Below, one piece after another: positions 1-8,724 of a DNA stretch of 64,000 nt (position 1 is the stretch's first letter; every line of letters begins with the position of its first letter). The notes under the pieces were generated by a model. It ran no database searches. It was not told the origin of the DNA and saw only the letters and a program-made list of their open reading frames with translations. The DNA comes from Candidatus Obscuribacter sp. (GTDB lineage: Bacteria > Cyanobacteriota > Vampirovibrionia > Obscuribacterales > Obscuribacteraceae), in the NCBI GenBank assembly GCA_021772095.1, contig JADYXR010000133.1, positions 1 to 64,000 on the forward strand, written 5' to 3'. A program made the position numbers and the translations under genes.

Positions 1-167
1 ATACCGCCCAAAGTTTTCATCGCCAACATCGCGACCGGATGCGTGCTTCCCATCATGGCGACTGTCTCTCGAAGCAGGCGCTCCGACTTTGCAAAGTCGC
101 CGTTTTCGAGCGCAATCATCGCGAACGAAAAATTGCGATTGCCTTCTCGGATCGTGTCTTCGTTCAT
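1..167 (-). CDS. Partial protein, probably TPR-like (C-terminus beyond window)
   Basis: Only the first 55 or so residues lie in the window; the rest runs off the left edge. The start ATG (167-165) overlaps the TGA stop of the upstream gene in an ATGA junction, so the two are probably translationally coupled. The visible sequence is helical, with a pattern of alanines and an 'ALENGDFAKSERLLRE' stretch typical of one helix pair of a tetratricopeptide repeat. Many TPR genes in this window have the same look. The function cannot be told from this fragment. It may form a unit with the adjoining metallopeptidase. Confidence 0.6.
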   Translation of the reverse strand, partial: MNEDTIREGNRNFSFAMIALENGDFAKSERLLRETVAMMGSTHPVAMLAMKTLGG

Positions 168-2062
168 TGTTTGCTAACAAGGTCCATTACGGTCATGCCT
201 TTTCTAACTCTCTCTAATCGCTTTTGCGCTGCCGGAATTTGCAGATAATAAGGCCGCATCTTGGCTGGCACAAGAATTTTTCTCCACATCAACTCACGAA
301 CAATCGGCAAATGATCGATTCCAAATTTGCCCATGAAGAGCAAATCCAATTGCAAACCGTTCTGCAATTCCTTCAGTAGTTGCACAAGACCTCTGAGATA
401 AACAACATCTTTAGTGAAGCCACCGGAACGATAAACCCGCATGGTGACAGTGAAAGCAAGGTCGTGGTGAAATTCGTACTTATTCACGAGCCGATTAAAA
501 ACTTCGACAAAATCCGCGCCATCGATAAGCCAGCTCACGGCAAGAACTCGCGCCGCGAGTGTGCGCATCCGACGATTACTCAATCCGCCGACGAAAAATT
601 CAGCAAGCACAGCAAGCGACTCCTGGAGCTGATCGTAGCCCGGCAAGCCGGCGCTCAATTGTTTAAACGGCTGCAAATTACCGTTGTAGTTGGTCAGAAT
701 ATGCGTGCCAACTTCGTGACTGAGCAGCGCTTCGGCGCGCCCTTCGAAAATTTTTCTGCCTTTGCCGATTAACAAATTACCTTGCGAAACCAGCACCCCG
801 GGCACATCATCACGCACCTCGACTCGGCTGCTTAGATCAGGACATTGCGTTCGATAATAAGAAAGTTCTGTTTCTGCGCGCGCGGCGAATTCTTCGGCCG
901 TGAGAAGATGTTTGATCGATTCGCCTTTACTTCGCTCCGGAAACTTCACAAGAATCTCTTCAGCTAGCGCGACCAGCTCTGCATCCGGTCCATCGTAAAG
1001 TTGCAAACTCGAATAAAGAAATCTTCGCGATCCGCGTTCTGCCACCATCGTGATCCGGCTGTCGATGTCTTGCTGCTGATCGCGAAAAAGTTGCGACAAC
1101 GTTGGATCTTCGATCCGCTCTACAGGCGCTTTGTACAGCTGTCTCTTCAACGTCACCGGATCGAACGGAATGGAATGATATGCGAATTCCGGCATTTTTT
1201 GAAATCGTTTCTTTTTAAATTCCTCAAACGCTTCGCCAGTATTTGTCGGCGTCACCAACAGGAGGAAGTCAACGATGTTGCCTACCTCAGCGATGATTCG
1301 GTCGATTTGCCACACCGAATGTACGATGCTGCGACGACCGAGTGACATGTAGTTTGGTGGGCAGATAGTCGTTTCTTTTTTCAGAAATTCAAAAAATACT
1401 TTTTCAAGAACAGTGGTGACGCGCGTGTCGAGTTCCTTCAAGATAGCCGGGAAATGGCTCTTCTTCGCGGCATCTCGATAAATCGGAGCCACTTCGATAC
1501 CGATCAAATGAATGTTATTTGCGGTCGCTATCTCACTTGGAATAATCGATCGCAATCCGGGCGGTGCCACTTTGTCGACAGCATTCATGGTCACGACACT
1601 TTCACGATCCGAAACTTTCAAGAGACTGAGCTGCTTGGCGAGAATCTGCATGTAAGATTGAACAGACTGCGATTTTAAATGATGGATACGAAACGCAGGC
1701 CGACCGAGCGGATTGTTATCGTCGATGGCAACATCAGGACCGCTCCAGATTTCCACAATCAGAAACGTTCCGAAGCAGGCGGTCAATTCGCCGGCAACCT
1801 TCTGGAGAAGCGTGGACAAGCCGTCATATTCGTTTTTCTTGGCGGTCGCCAGCAGAAACGAGGAGCTCCCGGCGACTAGCTTGTCGGTTCCCCAATCGTC
1901 CCATTGCGTTCGCTGACGATAAACACAGATATACGGCAACTGCTGTTCAATGAGAATCTGTCCGCGGGGCGGCACCTTGCGCCTGAGCTTTCTCCCCTCG
2001 CGTAACACATCGATGGCTTCATCGATGAATTCCTTGGTGATTAATGACTTCTCGCCGGACAA
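164..2062 (-). CDS. DUF1704/QEGLA-family protein, MATCAP-like zinc carboxypeptidase
   Basis: A 632-residue protein with the hallmarks of the DUF1704 family, annotated in bacteria as 'flavohemoglobin expression-modulating QEGLA motif protein'. The zinc motif HEVGTH lies near residue 448, and the family motif appears as QESLA about 30 residues later. The eukaryotic members (MATCAP) are metallopeptidases that remove the C-terminal tyrosine of tubulin, so peptidase chemistry is plausible here, but the bacterial substrate is unknown. The start is TTG at 2062 with a GGGGA-rich stretch just upstream; the nearby ATG is out of frame. No signal peptide is seen, so the protein is probably cytoplasmic. 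It overlaps the next gene by 4 bases. The family call is strong and the substrate is open. Confidence 0.82.
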   Translation of the reverse strand: MSGEKSLITKEFIDEAIDVLREGRKLRRKVPPRGQILIEQQLPYICVYRQRTQWDDWGTDKLVAGSSSFLLATAKKNEYDGLSTLLQKVAGELTACFGTFLIVEIWSGPDVAIDDNNPLGRPAFRIHHLKSQSVQSYMQILAKQLSLLKVSDRESVVTMNAVDKVAPPGLRSIIPSEIATANNIHLIGIEVAPIYRDAAKKSHFPAILKELDTRVTTVLEKVFFEFLKKETTICPPNYMSLGRRSIVHSVWQIDRIIAEVGNIVDFLLLVTPTNTGEAFEEFKKKRFQKMPEFAYHSIPFDPVTLKRQLYKAPVERIEDPTLSQLFRDQQQDIDSRITMVAERGSRRFLYSSLQLYDGPDAELVALAEEILVKFPERSKGESIKHLLTAEEFAARAETELSYYRTQCPDLSSRVEVRDDVPGVLVSQGNLLIGKGRKIFEGRAEALLSHEVGTHILTNYNGNLQPFKQLSAGLPGYDQLQESLAVLAEFFVGGLSNRRMRTLAARVLAVSWLIDGADFVEVFNRLVNKYEFHHDLAFTVTMRVYRSGGFTKDVVYLRGLVQLLKELQNGLQLDLLFMGKFGIDHLPIVRELMWRKILVPAKMRPYYLQIPAAQKRLERVRKGMTVMDLVSKQ

Positions 2063-2280
2063 AGGTCATCCCCGGACTATCTCGATTGAATTGTACCCGC
2101 AGGAAGCGCTCACTACGACCCCGACGCTGAAGACTATCCACACCGGACAGACTCTACCGGGGTATGTTATCAGAATGTCAGGAGTTGAAACGAAAGCCAA
2201 GGCAAAAGACAACCCACTTGGCGGATGAAAACTGGCTGAAAAATGATATATGATAAATCGACTTCCTGGAGACTAGAGCG

Positions 2281-2883
2281 TTGGCACTATCAACACTTGT
2301 CGTTTGTGACGCGGGCAAAGAAAAACAAGCTCAGATTGAAGCGCTGGTCGGCGCCAATCAGTCGATGTCGTTGTTAGGTACTACATCTACCCAAGACAGT
2401 ATCGAAAAGATTCGCGAAACGGAACCCAAGCTTGTCTGGATTGAATTGACTCCAAATCCGGAACAGGTGATCAAACTTTTGAGCGTGCTGAAGACTCAAT
2501 TCCCAAGCGTTTACTACCTTGTAAGCAACGATGAATTGAATGGTGCGCTCGTTAAAACGTCCATGCAAATGGGTGCGGTAGATTTTCTGGATTCCAAAAC
2601 ATGGAATGACCAGCTGCCTGATGTGATCACGCGCATAATGTCTAAGGAAGCTGCACAAGCCGAAGCGGATGCAAAACTAGAAGCAGAACGCACTAGAGTT
2701 CGAGAAACTTTGGAGATGCAAAAAGCTCAGCATCCGACCGTCAGCAAAACAAATTTGTCTTCGATGAAGCGCATGGTAACTGACTCTAAGGAAATCGAGT
2801 CACGAGCGGTCATGAATTTCGCGATGATTATAGTTGTTGTGATTCTTGCAGCAGGCGCATTTTTTGTTTTCCGCGGTCATTAG
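2281..2883 (+). CDS. Membrane-anchored pseudo-receiver (CheY-like) protein
   Basis: A 200-residue protein. Residues 1-120 follow the pattern of a response-regulator receiver domain: strand VVCD at 7-10, strand LVWIEL at 51-56, YYLVS at 78-82 and GAVDFLDSK ending in the conserved Lys at 106. The usual phosphoacceptor Asp is replaced by Glu55, which in other receivers can mimic phosphorylation. Residues 125-175 are charged and probably coiled-coil. Residues 178-197 form one hydrophobic helix ending at the C-terminus, so the protein should be tail-anchored with the receiver in the cytoplasm. The start is TTG with CTGGAG about 11 bases upstream. No partner kinase lies alongside. The fold call is fairly good; the role is unknown. 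Confidence 0.72.
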   Translation: MALSTLVVCDAGKEKQAQIEALVGANQSMSLLGTTSTQDSIEKIRETEPKLVWIELTPNPEQVIKLLSVLKTQFPSVYYLVSNDELNGALVKTSMQMGAVDFLDSKTWNDQLPDVITRIMSKEAAQAEADAKLEAERTRVRETLEMQKAQHPTVSKTNLSSMKRMVTDSKEIESRAVMNFAMIIVVVILAAGAFFVFRGH

Positions 2884-2892
2884 GCCTTCGCC

Positions 2893-3834
2893 CTATTTAA
2901 CCGGCTTCTTCGCAAAACGAGCTTCAAGCTGCTTGGCCGCATCAGCCTTGTTGGTGCCTTTGAGAAACGTCGAATATAGTTTCACGCAATTATTTAGATC
3001 AGCGCCACCACTTCCAGGATGCAGCTCGCGCGCTTTCAGTGCTAGTTTATAACACTGATCTGCTTTATCCACGCGCCCTGCGCTGTCATGTATTGCGGCA
3101 AGGCGCTCGAACGCGACTCCACTTTTCGCTTCTGTCGGTCCGCCCAGATCGATTACGGTTTGGTACGCAGGCGCGGCCAATTTCGGCTTGCCGAGCTGTT
3201 CGTAGAGGCTGGCCAGCATCAATCTGCTTTTGATAACTCTGCCACTGTTTTTGCCAAAGGCTGTTTCACGAATTGAAATCACCTTTTGCATAAGAGGAAT
3301 GGACTCGTCCCTGGCGCTCGTTTTAGCTTTGCATTCCGCCAGACCAGCCAGCGTGTCAGCGAGGTCCGGATGATTCGGGGCAGCAACCTCGCGGACTTCT
3401 TTGGTTTTTTCGTAGTGCTTGATCGCGGTTGCATATCGTCCGGTCTTGCGATAAAGATTACCGAGGTATTGATTGCCGACGGCGGCTTCGAGACTCTTTT
3501 CGCCGAACGCCTCTTTGTAATTTTTCTCCGCTTCGAGAAAGTACCCTTCCGCCTGGCTTGATTCCTTTTTCTTCTCGTAAAGCAATCCAAGATTGATCAA
3601 ACTCTTGGTGTACTCACCGTATTTTGGTGACTTCGAGAGCTTTGCGGTTTCCATCGCTGCTTTCAATTGTTTCTCGGCTTCGGCAAAATTATTGTTGTCC
3701 AGAGCGGCGAGACCGGCGCGCGTGCTCTCGACGAATTGTTGTTCCGACGCGGCCAAACTGGGCTCACCGACGGGCAAACAAATGGCGGTAAAAATGACGG
3801 CGACAGAAATAATTCGTCTCGAGTTGCTCGACAA
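2893..3834 (-). CDS. Secreted TPR protein
   Basis: A 313-residue protein with an N-terminal signal peptide, probably cut after SLAA near residue 30. Five or more kinesin-light-chain-type TPR units (TPR_12 style) follow, marked by LGLLYEKKKESSQAEGYF, LGNLYRKTGRYATAIKHYEK and LASLYEQLGKPKLAAPAY. TPRs form helical scaffolds for protein binding, so this is likely a periplasmic adaptor. The start is TTG at 3834, chosen because GGGGAGATT sits directly upstream. It is convergent with the pseudo-receiver gene, with a 9-base gap. No catalytic motif is visible. Confidence 0.8.
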   Translation of the reverse strand: MSSNSRRIISVAVIFTAICLPVGEPSLAASEQQFVESTRAGLAALDNNNFAEAEKQLKAAMETAKLSKSPKYGEYTKSLINLGLLYEKKKESSQAEGYFLEAEKNYKEAFGEKSLEAAVGNQYLGNLYRKTGRYATAIKHYEKTKEVREVAAPNHPDLADTLAGLAECKAKTSARDESIPLMQKVISIRETAFGKNSGRVIKSRLMLASLYEQLGKPKLAAPAYQTVIDLGGPTEAKSGVAFERLAAIHDSAGRVDKADQCYKLALKARELHPGSGGADLNNCVKLYSTFLKGTNKADAAKQLEARFAKKPVK

Positions 3835-4201
3835 AATCTCCCCTTTGGAGACGCTTTTCTAAACTTAGACCCCAATCGCTCCAGTCCAAATATACCTGAT
3901 GATCAAAAACTGTGTGAATGCACAGGCTGACGATTTTCACTTGACAAGCAGGCTGAATGGGCGTACAGTTTGGTTCGGTCGTTCAGATATTTATTGTCAA
4001 AAACGACTACCGAGCTAAAAACCCCCCGACCCTTTATCAGATCAAATCTTACTAATCATATTTCCGCGTAAGCGGAGAGCTCGGTTCTAGCGCACCATAT
4101 ATGGCATCACGCCATTTATGTTGTGTTTGTTCTGCTTTGCTGATTGTGCCCGGCACTGTTTGCAAAGCGGCTCACTCTTTGCCGTAGAGGAACCTGCAGC
4201 A
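3835..4201. other. Intergenic region with one promoter and a long leader
   Basis: No coding sequence supported. It holds the promoter at 3941-3969. An inverted repeat, ATGGC-ATCAC-GCCAT (4099-4113), lies in the presumed leader. An in-frame ATG at 4118 lacks a ribosome site and would add 28 residues to the downstream protein. Confidence 0.5.
3941..3969 (+). promoter_or_regulatory. Sigma70-type promoter
   Basis: TTGACA (3941-3946), a spacer of exactly 17 bases, then TACAGT (3964-3969). The -35 box is perfect and the -10 box matches 4 of 6. It points toward the small gene starting at 4202, with a predicted transcript start near 3976 and therefore a long leader of about 225 bases. Confidence 0.6.
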
Positions 4202-4684
4202 ATGCCTACATCAGATCTATACGAGCACTACCGATACTATAATCGCCCAGAAACAGACTTCGAAAAAAAGTTGGCAGCGGATCGCTTGTCGAAATATTTC
4301 GAGGTCAAACGTTTCAGCCCATCCACACGCGACCGAACCAAAGCCGCTGCTGTAGCGGAAATCCTTGGTCGCTGCAACTTCCAATTCAAGAATGTCGTTG
4401 ACACCGAATTTTATTTTCTGGAGTCAATTCGCATTTTCAAAAGCATAAACCTCGAAGTGAAAGCGGCGCAAGTCGCTGTTCAACTTGCCATGTTCTATCT
4501 CACAGAAGATAGACAGCAAGAGGCACAAGAGATGCTGACCTATTACGAGTCTCAGCAATTAAGGCACTTTGGCGAAGGACATTTTCAATCGCAAAACGCA
4601 AGTGAGATGTGCGTGACTGTGCAAGAGAAAAGAGACGACGCTGTAGTTGGAATGTCCGGAACGATGAGCTACGTGGCGTCTTAG
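4202..4684 (+). CDS. Unknown helical protein, weakly TPR-like
   Basis: A 160-residue protein of unknown function. It is helical, with a middle segment (AAAVAEILGRCNFQFKNVVD onward) that looks like two degenerate helix-turn-helix repeats of the TPR or SEL1 sort. The start was set at ATG 4202, which has TAGAGGA about 12 bases upstream. An in-frame ATG at 4118 would add a Cys-rich, half-hydrophobic leader (LCLFCFADCARHC) but has no ribosome site, although it could be a poor export signal. The gene is convergent with the TPR gene at 4721-5362 and has its own promoter. A stress or interaction role is only a guess. Confidence 0.55.
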   Translation: MPTSDLYEHYRYYNRPETDFEKKLAADRLSKYFEVKRFSPSTRDRTKAAAVAEILGRCNFQFKNVVDTEFYFLESIRIFKSINLEVKAAQVAVQLAMFYLTEDRQQEAQEMLTYYESQQLRHFGEGHFQSQNASEMCVTVQEKRDDAVVGMSGTMSYVAS

Positions 4685-4720
4685 CTACTCATAAGAAGTG
4701 CCGTATCGCCTATGACGAAA

Positions 4721-5362
4721 TTATTCGACGATTGGCTTGAGCGCTTTAATGATGCCCGAGATTTTCCCCTGCGCTGACGCACGCATGTGCGCGGCTTCAT
4801 CGTCTCGTCCGATCTCCTCCAGCAGCGCGGCATAACGTTGGATAAGATAAACTCCTTCCGGATCAGCTGGTCCGGCGACGTTTTTTCTTATCCTGATCGC
4901 GCGTACATATAAAGCTTCGGCGTCTTGAAAATTTCCGAGTTCATGCAAGGTGTCAGCAAGCTGACCGGCTACGTGACCGGCTTCTTCGCTTTCTGCGCCC
5001 GACAATTTTTCTAGAATTTTCAACACCATCCGACTCAACTGTTCGGCGTCTGCAAATCGTTCATTCTCAAAATAATAGGATGCGAGATTTTGGAGTCCTT
5101 CTGCGTAACGCTGATGAAAAGCGCCGTATCGTAATTTGCGAACATCGAGTGCTTGTTGCAGCAGCGGCTCGGCGTCATTCACGCGTCCCTGCCTCTGGCG
5201 TAAATCAGCCAGCATTTCACGAGCAAGAAAGCGGCGCTTGTCATTGGGTTCGAGCTCATCGGCCATGGTCATGGCTTGATGCAAATGCGTTTCAGCTGTA
5301 TCCAGTTCAGCTGAATCTGCAGCTCGCTGCGCTTCCAATATGTGCTGTTCCCATGACGTCAT
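4721..5362 (-). CDS. Cytoplasmic TPR protein
   Basis: A 213-residue protein made almost wholly of kinesin-light-chain-like TPRs (for example LADLRQRQGRVNDAEPLLQQ, LADTLHELGNFQDAEALYVR). No signal peptide or membrane segment is seen, so it should be a cytoplasmic scaffold. The start MTSWEQH at 5362 is preferred over an upstream ATG at 5392 because CTGGAG lies 7 to 10 bases before it. It is divergent from the pilin-like gene at 5480, with about 115 bases between the starts for two promoters. Confidence 0.78.
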   Translation of the reverse strand: MTSWEQHILEAQRAADSAELDTAETHLHQAMTMADELEPNDKRRFLAREMLADLRQRQGRVNDAEPLLQQALDVRKLRYGAFHQRYAEGLQNLASYYFENERFADAEQLSRMVLKILEKLSGAESEEAGHVAGQLADTLHELGNFQDAEALYVRAIRIRKNVAGPADPEGVYLIQRYAALLEEIGRDDEAAHMRASAQGKISGIIKALKPIVE

Positions 5363-5479
5363 GATCGTCTCCAGGTGTTCTCTTTGTCGCACATTATAGC
5401 GGAGGATGGCTCCTAATTTGACCGCACGAGGCGTATCATATTCATGTGTACTGCAAACCGTCGATGGAGTTTAAAGACC

Positions 5480-6004
5480 ATGGCCCGCACGAAACGCCAA
5501 ACCAAGCTCACTTTGAAGCATGCCACCAGGCGCATGCAGGACGGCAACCAATTAGCGGAATTCGGTCCCGGTCTGGCATTGCTTTTTTTATCGGCATTCA
5601 TTCCACTGGTCCTGCTGATCGCCGTGGCAGTCAATTATGGTGCCGCATACACACTCAACAATCTGCAAGTGCGAGAAGCTGTAGTCAGTAAGCGCTCGGA
5701 AGTGGAGAGCGCGACGGGCAACGTCAAGAAGCTCATTCCGGAGCGATGGAAGGCAGCAGGTTTTGGTCAATTCGCTAATTTGTCTCAGGACCCGTCGACT
5801 GAAGTTTCGTACAAAGAGGGTTTGACTGATAGTGAAGGCAGAAAAGACATGATCGTTCGGGTCATAACTACGGTTAAGCCCAAACCATTGCTTCCCAATA
5901 TGCCATTTATTGCGGGAATCCCTGGACTGACTTCAGAAGCTGTTTTCATTTTTGACAATCAAGCGGTTATCGAAAATCCTGATGACGGACAGCCGGGCGC
6001 CTGA
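5480..6004 (+). CDS. TadE/G-like membrane protein (pilus assembly type)
   Basis: A 174-residue protein with a short basic N-terminus, then EFGPGLALLFL and a single long hydrophobic helix at about residues 30-55. The rest is an extracytoplasmic domain. This layout (basic tail, Glu at the start of the helix, one membrane span) is that of TadE/TadF-like minor pseudopilins. Position and size agree with the two similar genes that follow at 6172 and 6982. The start at 5480 has GGAG 10 bases upstream; an in-frame ATG at 5444 has none. The rest of a Tad system (TadA ATPase, TadB/C, prepilin peptidase) is not in the window. Confidence 0.6.
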   Translation: MARTKRQTKLTLKHATRRMQDGNQLAEFGPGLALLFLSAFIPLVLLIAVAVNYGAAYTLNNLQVREAVVSKRSEVESATGNVKKLIPERWKAAGFGQFANLSQDPSTEVSYKEGLTDSEGRKDMIVRVITTVKPKPLLPNMPFIAGIPGLTSEAVFIFDNQAVIENPDDGQPGA

Positions 6005-6171
6005 TCGGTAGCCCTTTTCCGCGGATCGATTCTGGCTGCCGAACGGCTAAAAGAAATCTATCCATAATAAGTTCAGATTAATCCTGTTGACTTCCCCTAA
6101 TTTGTTCACGCATCTCGTTATACAATCACTACCGAGCGAGTCGGTTTCCAGTGAAACAACGGAGTTAGAAA

Positions 6172-6606
6172 ATGCGTAAGGCTGGCAAGAGAAATCAAAA
6201 AGGTCAAGTATTCATCGAAGTACTTTGCGGCATGTTCATCCTGATTCCAATCGCCCTCGCCGCGCTCGACATGATGGTTCTAGTCCTCGGCAATTCCGCC
6301 AACGATTCACTGGCGAAGAATTGCGCAAGAGCAGCAGCTAACGAGCAGAGCGCAGACAAAGCCAAACAGGCGGCCATGCAAGTGATCAACGAATTTCCAG
6401 CTTCACCACTGGTCGAAAAAGTTGTACTCGACCAATCGAAAATGACCTACGATGCCAAAGAAGAAGTGACTGTCGAAACCATCATCACTGTTCGCATCCC
6501 GGTTGTTTTCCCTGCTATGCCCAGCACAATGGATTTCAGAGCTCGTGCGACAGAACCAGTAGTTGGCGTTTCAGCCGCGCCGGACCAAACCCTGTCGCCT
6601 TTCTAA
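6172..6606 (+). CDS. TadE-like pseudopilin
   Basis: A 144-residue protein beginning with about ten basic residues and then KGQVFIEVLCGMFILIPIAL, which fits the TadE-like pattern of a processing region, an invariant Glu and a membrane helix. The remainder is a small extracytoplasmic domain. GGAG sits 8 bases before the ATG. A strong terminator follows at 6638-6667, so the gene probably ends a transcript. It lies between two other genes of the same type, which suggests a Tad/Flp pilus or a related secretion apparatus. Family confidence is good and the exact role is inferred. Confidence 0.68.
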   Translation: MRKAGKRNQKGQVFIEVLCGMFILIPIALAALDMMVLVLGNSANDSLAKNCARAAANEQSADKAKQAAMQVINEFPASPLVEKVVLDQSKMTYDAKEEVTVETIITVRIPVVFPAMPSTMDFRARATEPVVGVSAAPDQTLSPF

Positions 6607-6637
6607 TTTCTGGCTCCGATAGCTTCGAAACTCCTAG

Positions 6638-6667
6638 AAACGGTCCGGCTTCGGACCGTTTTTTTTC
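6638..6667 (+). terminator. Rho-independent terminator
   Basis: A ten-base perfect stem (6638-6647 with 6652-6661), a GCTT loop and a run of T ending at 6666. It ends transcription of the TadE-like gene at 6172-6606. Confidence 0.9.
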
Positions 6668-6981
6668 TGATGTCTTTATTCTGCGCTGTTTAGATTCTGC
6701 GCTGTTTTGCCCACGTCACGACAATCGTTTGTTTTGGCACGCTCGTTATCAATCGGATTCTTCAATTCAATTCGAAGTTCGCGTATCGGAATTTTTTCGA
6801 TGGTTTAAAATTAGGAGCTTGAATCAATTGGTCTAAACTATTTGACAATCGTTGGTTTCGAGATTGTGAACCAAGTTAAATAATCGATTGGATTGAATGT
6901 CGGGTGATCCTAATTTGTTGGCACCACCCGTAAAACTTTTCAACACAACAACGTTTTTTGCGATAGGTCTGAAGTTAATAA
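6668..6981. other. Intergenic region before the TadG-like gene
   Basis: No gene supported. It contains a 14-base direct repeat (ATTCTGCGCTGTTT at 6678-6691 and 6694-6707). A TTGACA box lies at 6842-6847 without a convincing -10 at normal spacing. It is presumably the promoter region of the gene at 6982. Confidence 0.4.
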
Positions 6982-8592
6982 ATGAAAAAATCAATTCGAA
7001 ACAAAAAAGGCGTAGCTCTTGGATTGGCTGCAGCTCTAACTTTCGCACTTCTTATATTAGCGGTGGGATTTTTTATGATCTCACTCTACTTCGGCGGATC
7101 ACGTGAAACTCGCAATGCCACCGATGCTGGTGCCCTCAATGTAGGCAAGAAAAGTTTGACAGTAACGGTCAAGTCGCAAGGCGGCGATGAGGACCAGTAC
7201 AAGGATGTCGCGGATGCCAACGGCGAATTTGGATTAACGAATATCGACCGGGTGTGGGGCAAAGCACTTTGGACGGCTATCAATGCGCAGGATATAAAAG
7301 AAGCAGGCAAGGAAACAGGCTCCACAAGCTCACATGCATCTGCAATGTTTCAAGCCGCAGAAAATATCAGCGATCGTCTTGCAGATAAACTGAACGATCC
7401 TGCCAATCTTTATCCATTGTTCAATGAAGTAGCTCAAGTCAATAACGTTCGCATGCTTGGTAAAAGCGCTAAGGATAAGGCTCTTGAAGGAGCGGGTTGG
7501 AAAACCTCTTTGCTTGAACGTGGACAGGAAAGCAACGTTGTAATTGAGAACAGCCAATTACCGAGTAATGTCAATTTGAGTCAGCTGCAAACCGTAACTG
7601 ACAAAGGCGGCAACAAGTGTATGCCCGGATACAAAGGCATTAACATGTATGGCCGCGATTACTGGTTTGTCCCTTATAAATACAACGAACGTCCACGTCT
7701 TGAATCACGTAATCACTTCGAAGCCAATACAGTAGTCGCGCAAGCCCTGTCCGGCTGGGCAAAACCAGTTCCTAATACTTTCTCGGTCGAGTCGCATACG
7801 CAAGCGGGTTCACCTGCGGATCAAAAAGCAACCGCAGTAGTCAAAGCAAACCCAATGAAGACCTTCAAGATGCGCCTCCCGCATGCTTACATCCGTTTGA
7901 AGTTTCCTAAGAACACGGCGAAATGGTATCTCAATTATCCGGTGCCACCATTTGCGTACTACACAACAAACTACGATTACGGTCCATCGTCGGAAACTCA
8001 ATTCAAGAATTTTTACGTTCCTGCTTGTGGCGCCGGGCAAGCAACCGTATCGCTTGCTAATGAATACATTCCCAACACTGTATTCAACTGTCTTTTTCCC
8101 ATCGCCACAGCAGTTCCACAGCCTTCGTGGGTCGGCGTCAAGAATGCTCTCGTACAACGCGGCCGAGAAATCGATCCCACATTCAATGATGTGAAATTAG
8201 CTGCGATCTTGAACACTGCAACTTTGAATATGGGCGACACATTTTATATCGTTCCCGATCCAACCGGAACCACGCTGCTCTGTGTCAGCGCAAGCAATGT
8301 GGAAAACGTTGCTCCGTGGATCAGCGGCAAGCAAAATGCATCGCCCGACAGTGACGCGGAAGACTTCGACGAATTCTGGCCGCCATATACTTATCCCAAC
8401 ACCGTTCAATCGTGGACATTGGAATGTGGCTCACTGACTCAACCTGCAGGCACCGGCGTTTTTTCATTCACCGACGCCGATGGCACCATCGAATGGAGAC
8501 GAGGCACCGGATATGATGGCTTCCTCGGTGAGATCACGGTAAAGCGAACTACCAATATTCGCCTTTATGGTGTGTGCAGCTGTTTGTTCTAA
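6982..8592 (+). CDS. TadG-like extracytoplasmic protein
   Basis: A 536-residue protein with a basic N-terminus (KKSIRNKKGVALGLAAAL), one membrane helix at about residues 10-35, and then the sequence ETRNATDAGALNVGKK. That segment is typical of TadG-like 'putative Flp pilus-assembly' proteins, in which the helix is followed by a conserved N-x-x-D-A-x-A-L stretch. The remaining 490 residues form an extracytoplasmic domain rich in Tyr, Pro and Asn with a few Cys. No von Willebrand A motif was recognised, unlike many TadG proteins. It probably works with the two smaller TadE-like proteins just upstream. Confidence 0.65.
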   Translation: MKKSIRNKKGVALGLAAALTFALLILAVGFFMISLYFGGSRETRNATDAGALNVGKKSLTVTVKSQGGDEDQYKDVADANGEFGLTNIDRVWGKALWTAINAQDIKEAGKETGSTSSHASAMFQAAENISDRLADKLNDPANLYPLFNEVAQVNNVRMLGKSAKDKALEGAGWKTSLLERGQESNVVIENSQLPSNVNLSQLQTVTDKGGNKCMPGYKGINMYGRDYWFVPYKYNERPRLESRNHFEANTVVAQALSGWAKPVPNTFSVESHTQAGSPADQKATAVVKANPMKTFKMRLPHAYIRLKFPKNTAKWYLNYPVPPFAYYTTNYDYGPSSETQFKNFYVPACGAGQATVSLANEYIPNTVFNCLFPIATAVPQPSWVGVKNALVQRGREIDPTFNDVKLAAILNTATLNMGDTFYIVPDPTGTTLLCVSASNVENVAPWISGKQNASPDSDAEDFDEFWPPYTYPNTVQSWTLECGSLTQPAGTGVFSFTDADGTIEWRRGTGYDGFLGEITVKRTTNIRLYGVCSCLF

Positions 8593-8631
8593 CCCGTAGA
8601 CGACATCCCTGCGAAAGCCATCTGGTCTATA

Positions 8632-8645
8632 TTACACAGGTGTAA
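8632..8645. promoter_or_regulatory. Candidate operator upstream of phosphoketolase
   Basis: A perfect palindrome TTACAC-AG-GTGTAA about 80 bases before the phosphoketolase start. Its size and position suit a dimeric repressor or activator site. A related palindrome, ACCGCA-GG-TGCGGT, lies at 12095-12108. No regulator gene is adjacent, so the binding protein is unknown. Confidence 0.4.
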
Positions 8646-8724
8646 CGATAACCTTAGATTATTGAATCGCCGCTGCTTTTAGTGGCTATCTTTATCTAGC
8701 GCTTAGATCAGTGAGGAAGTTCAT

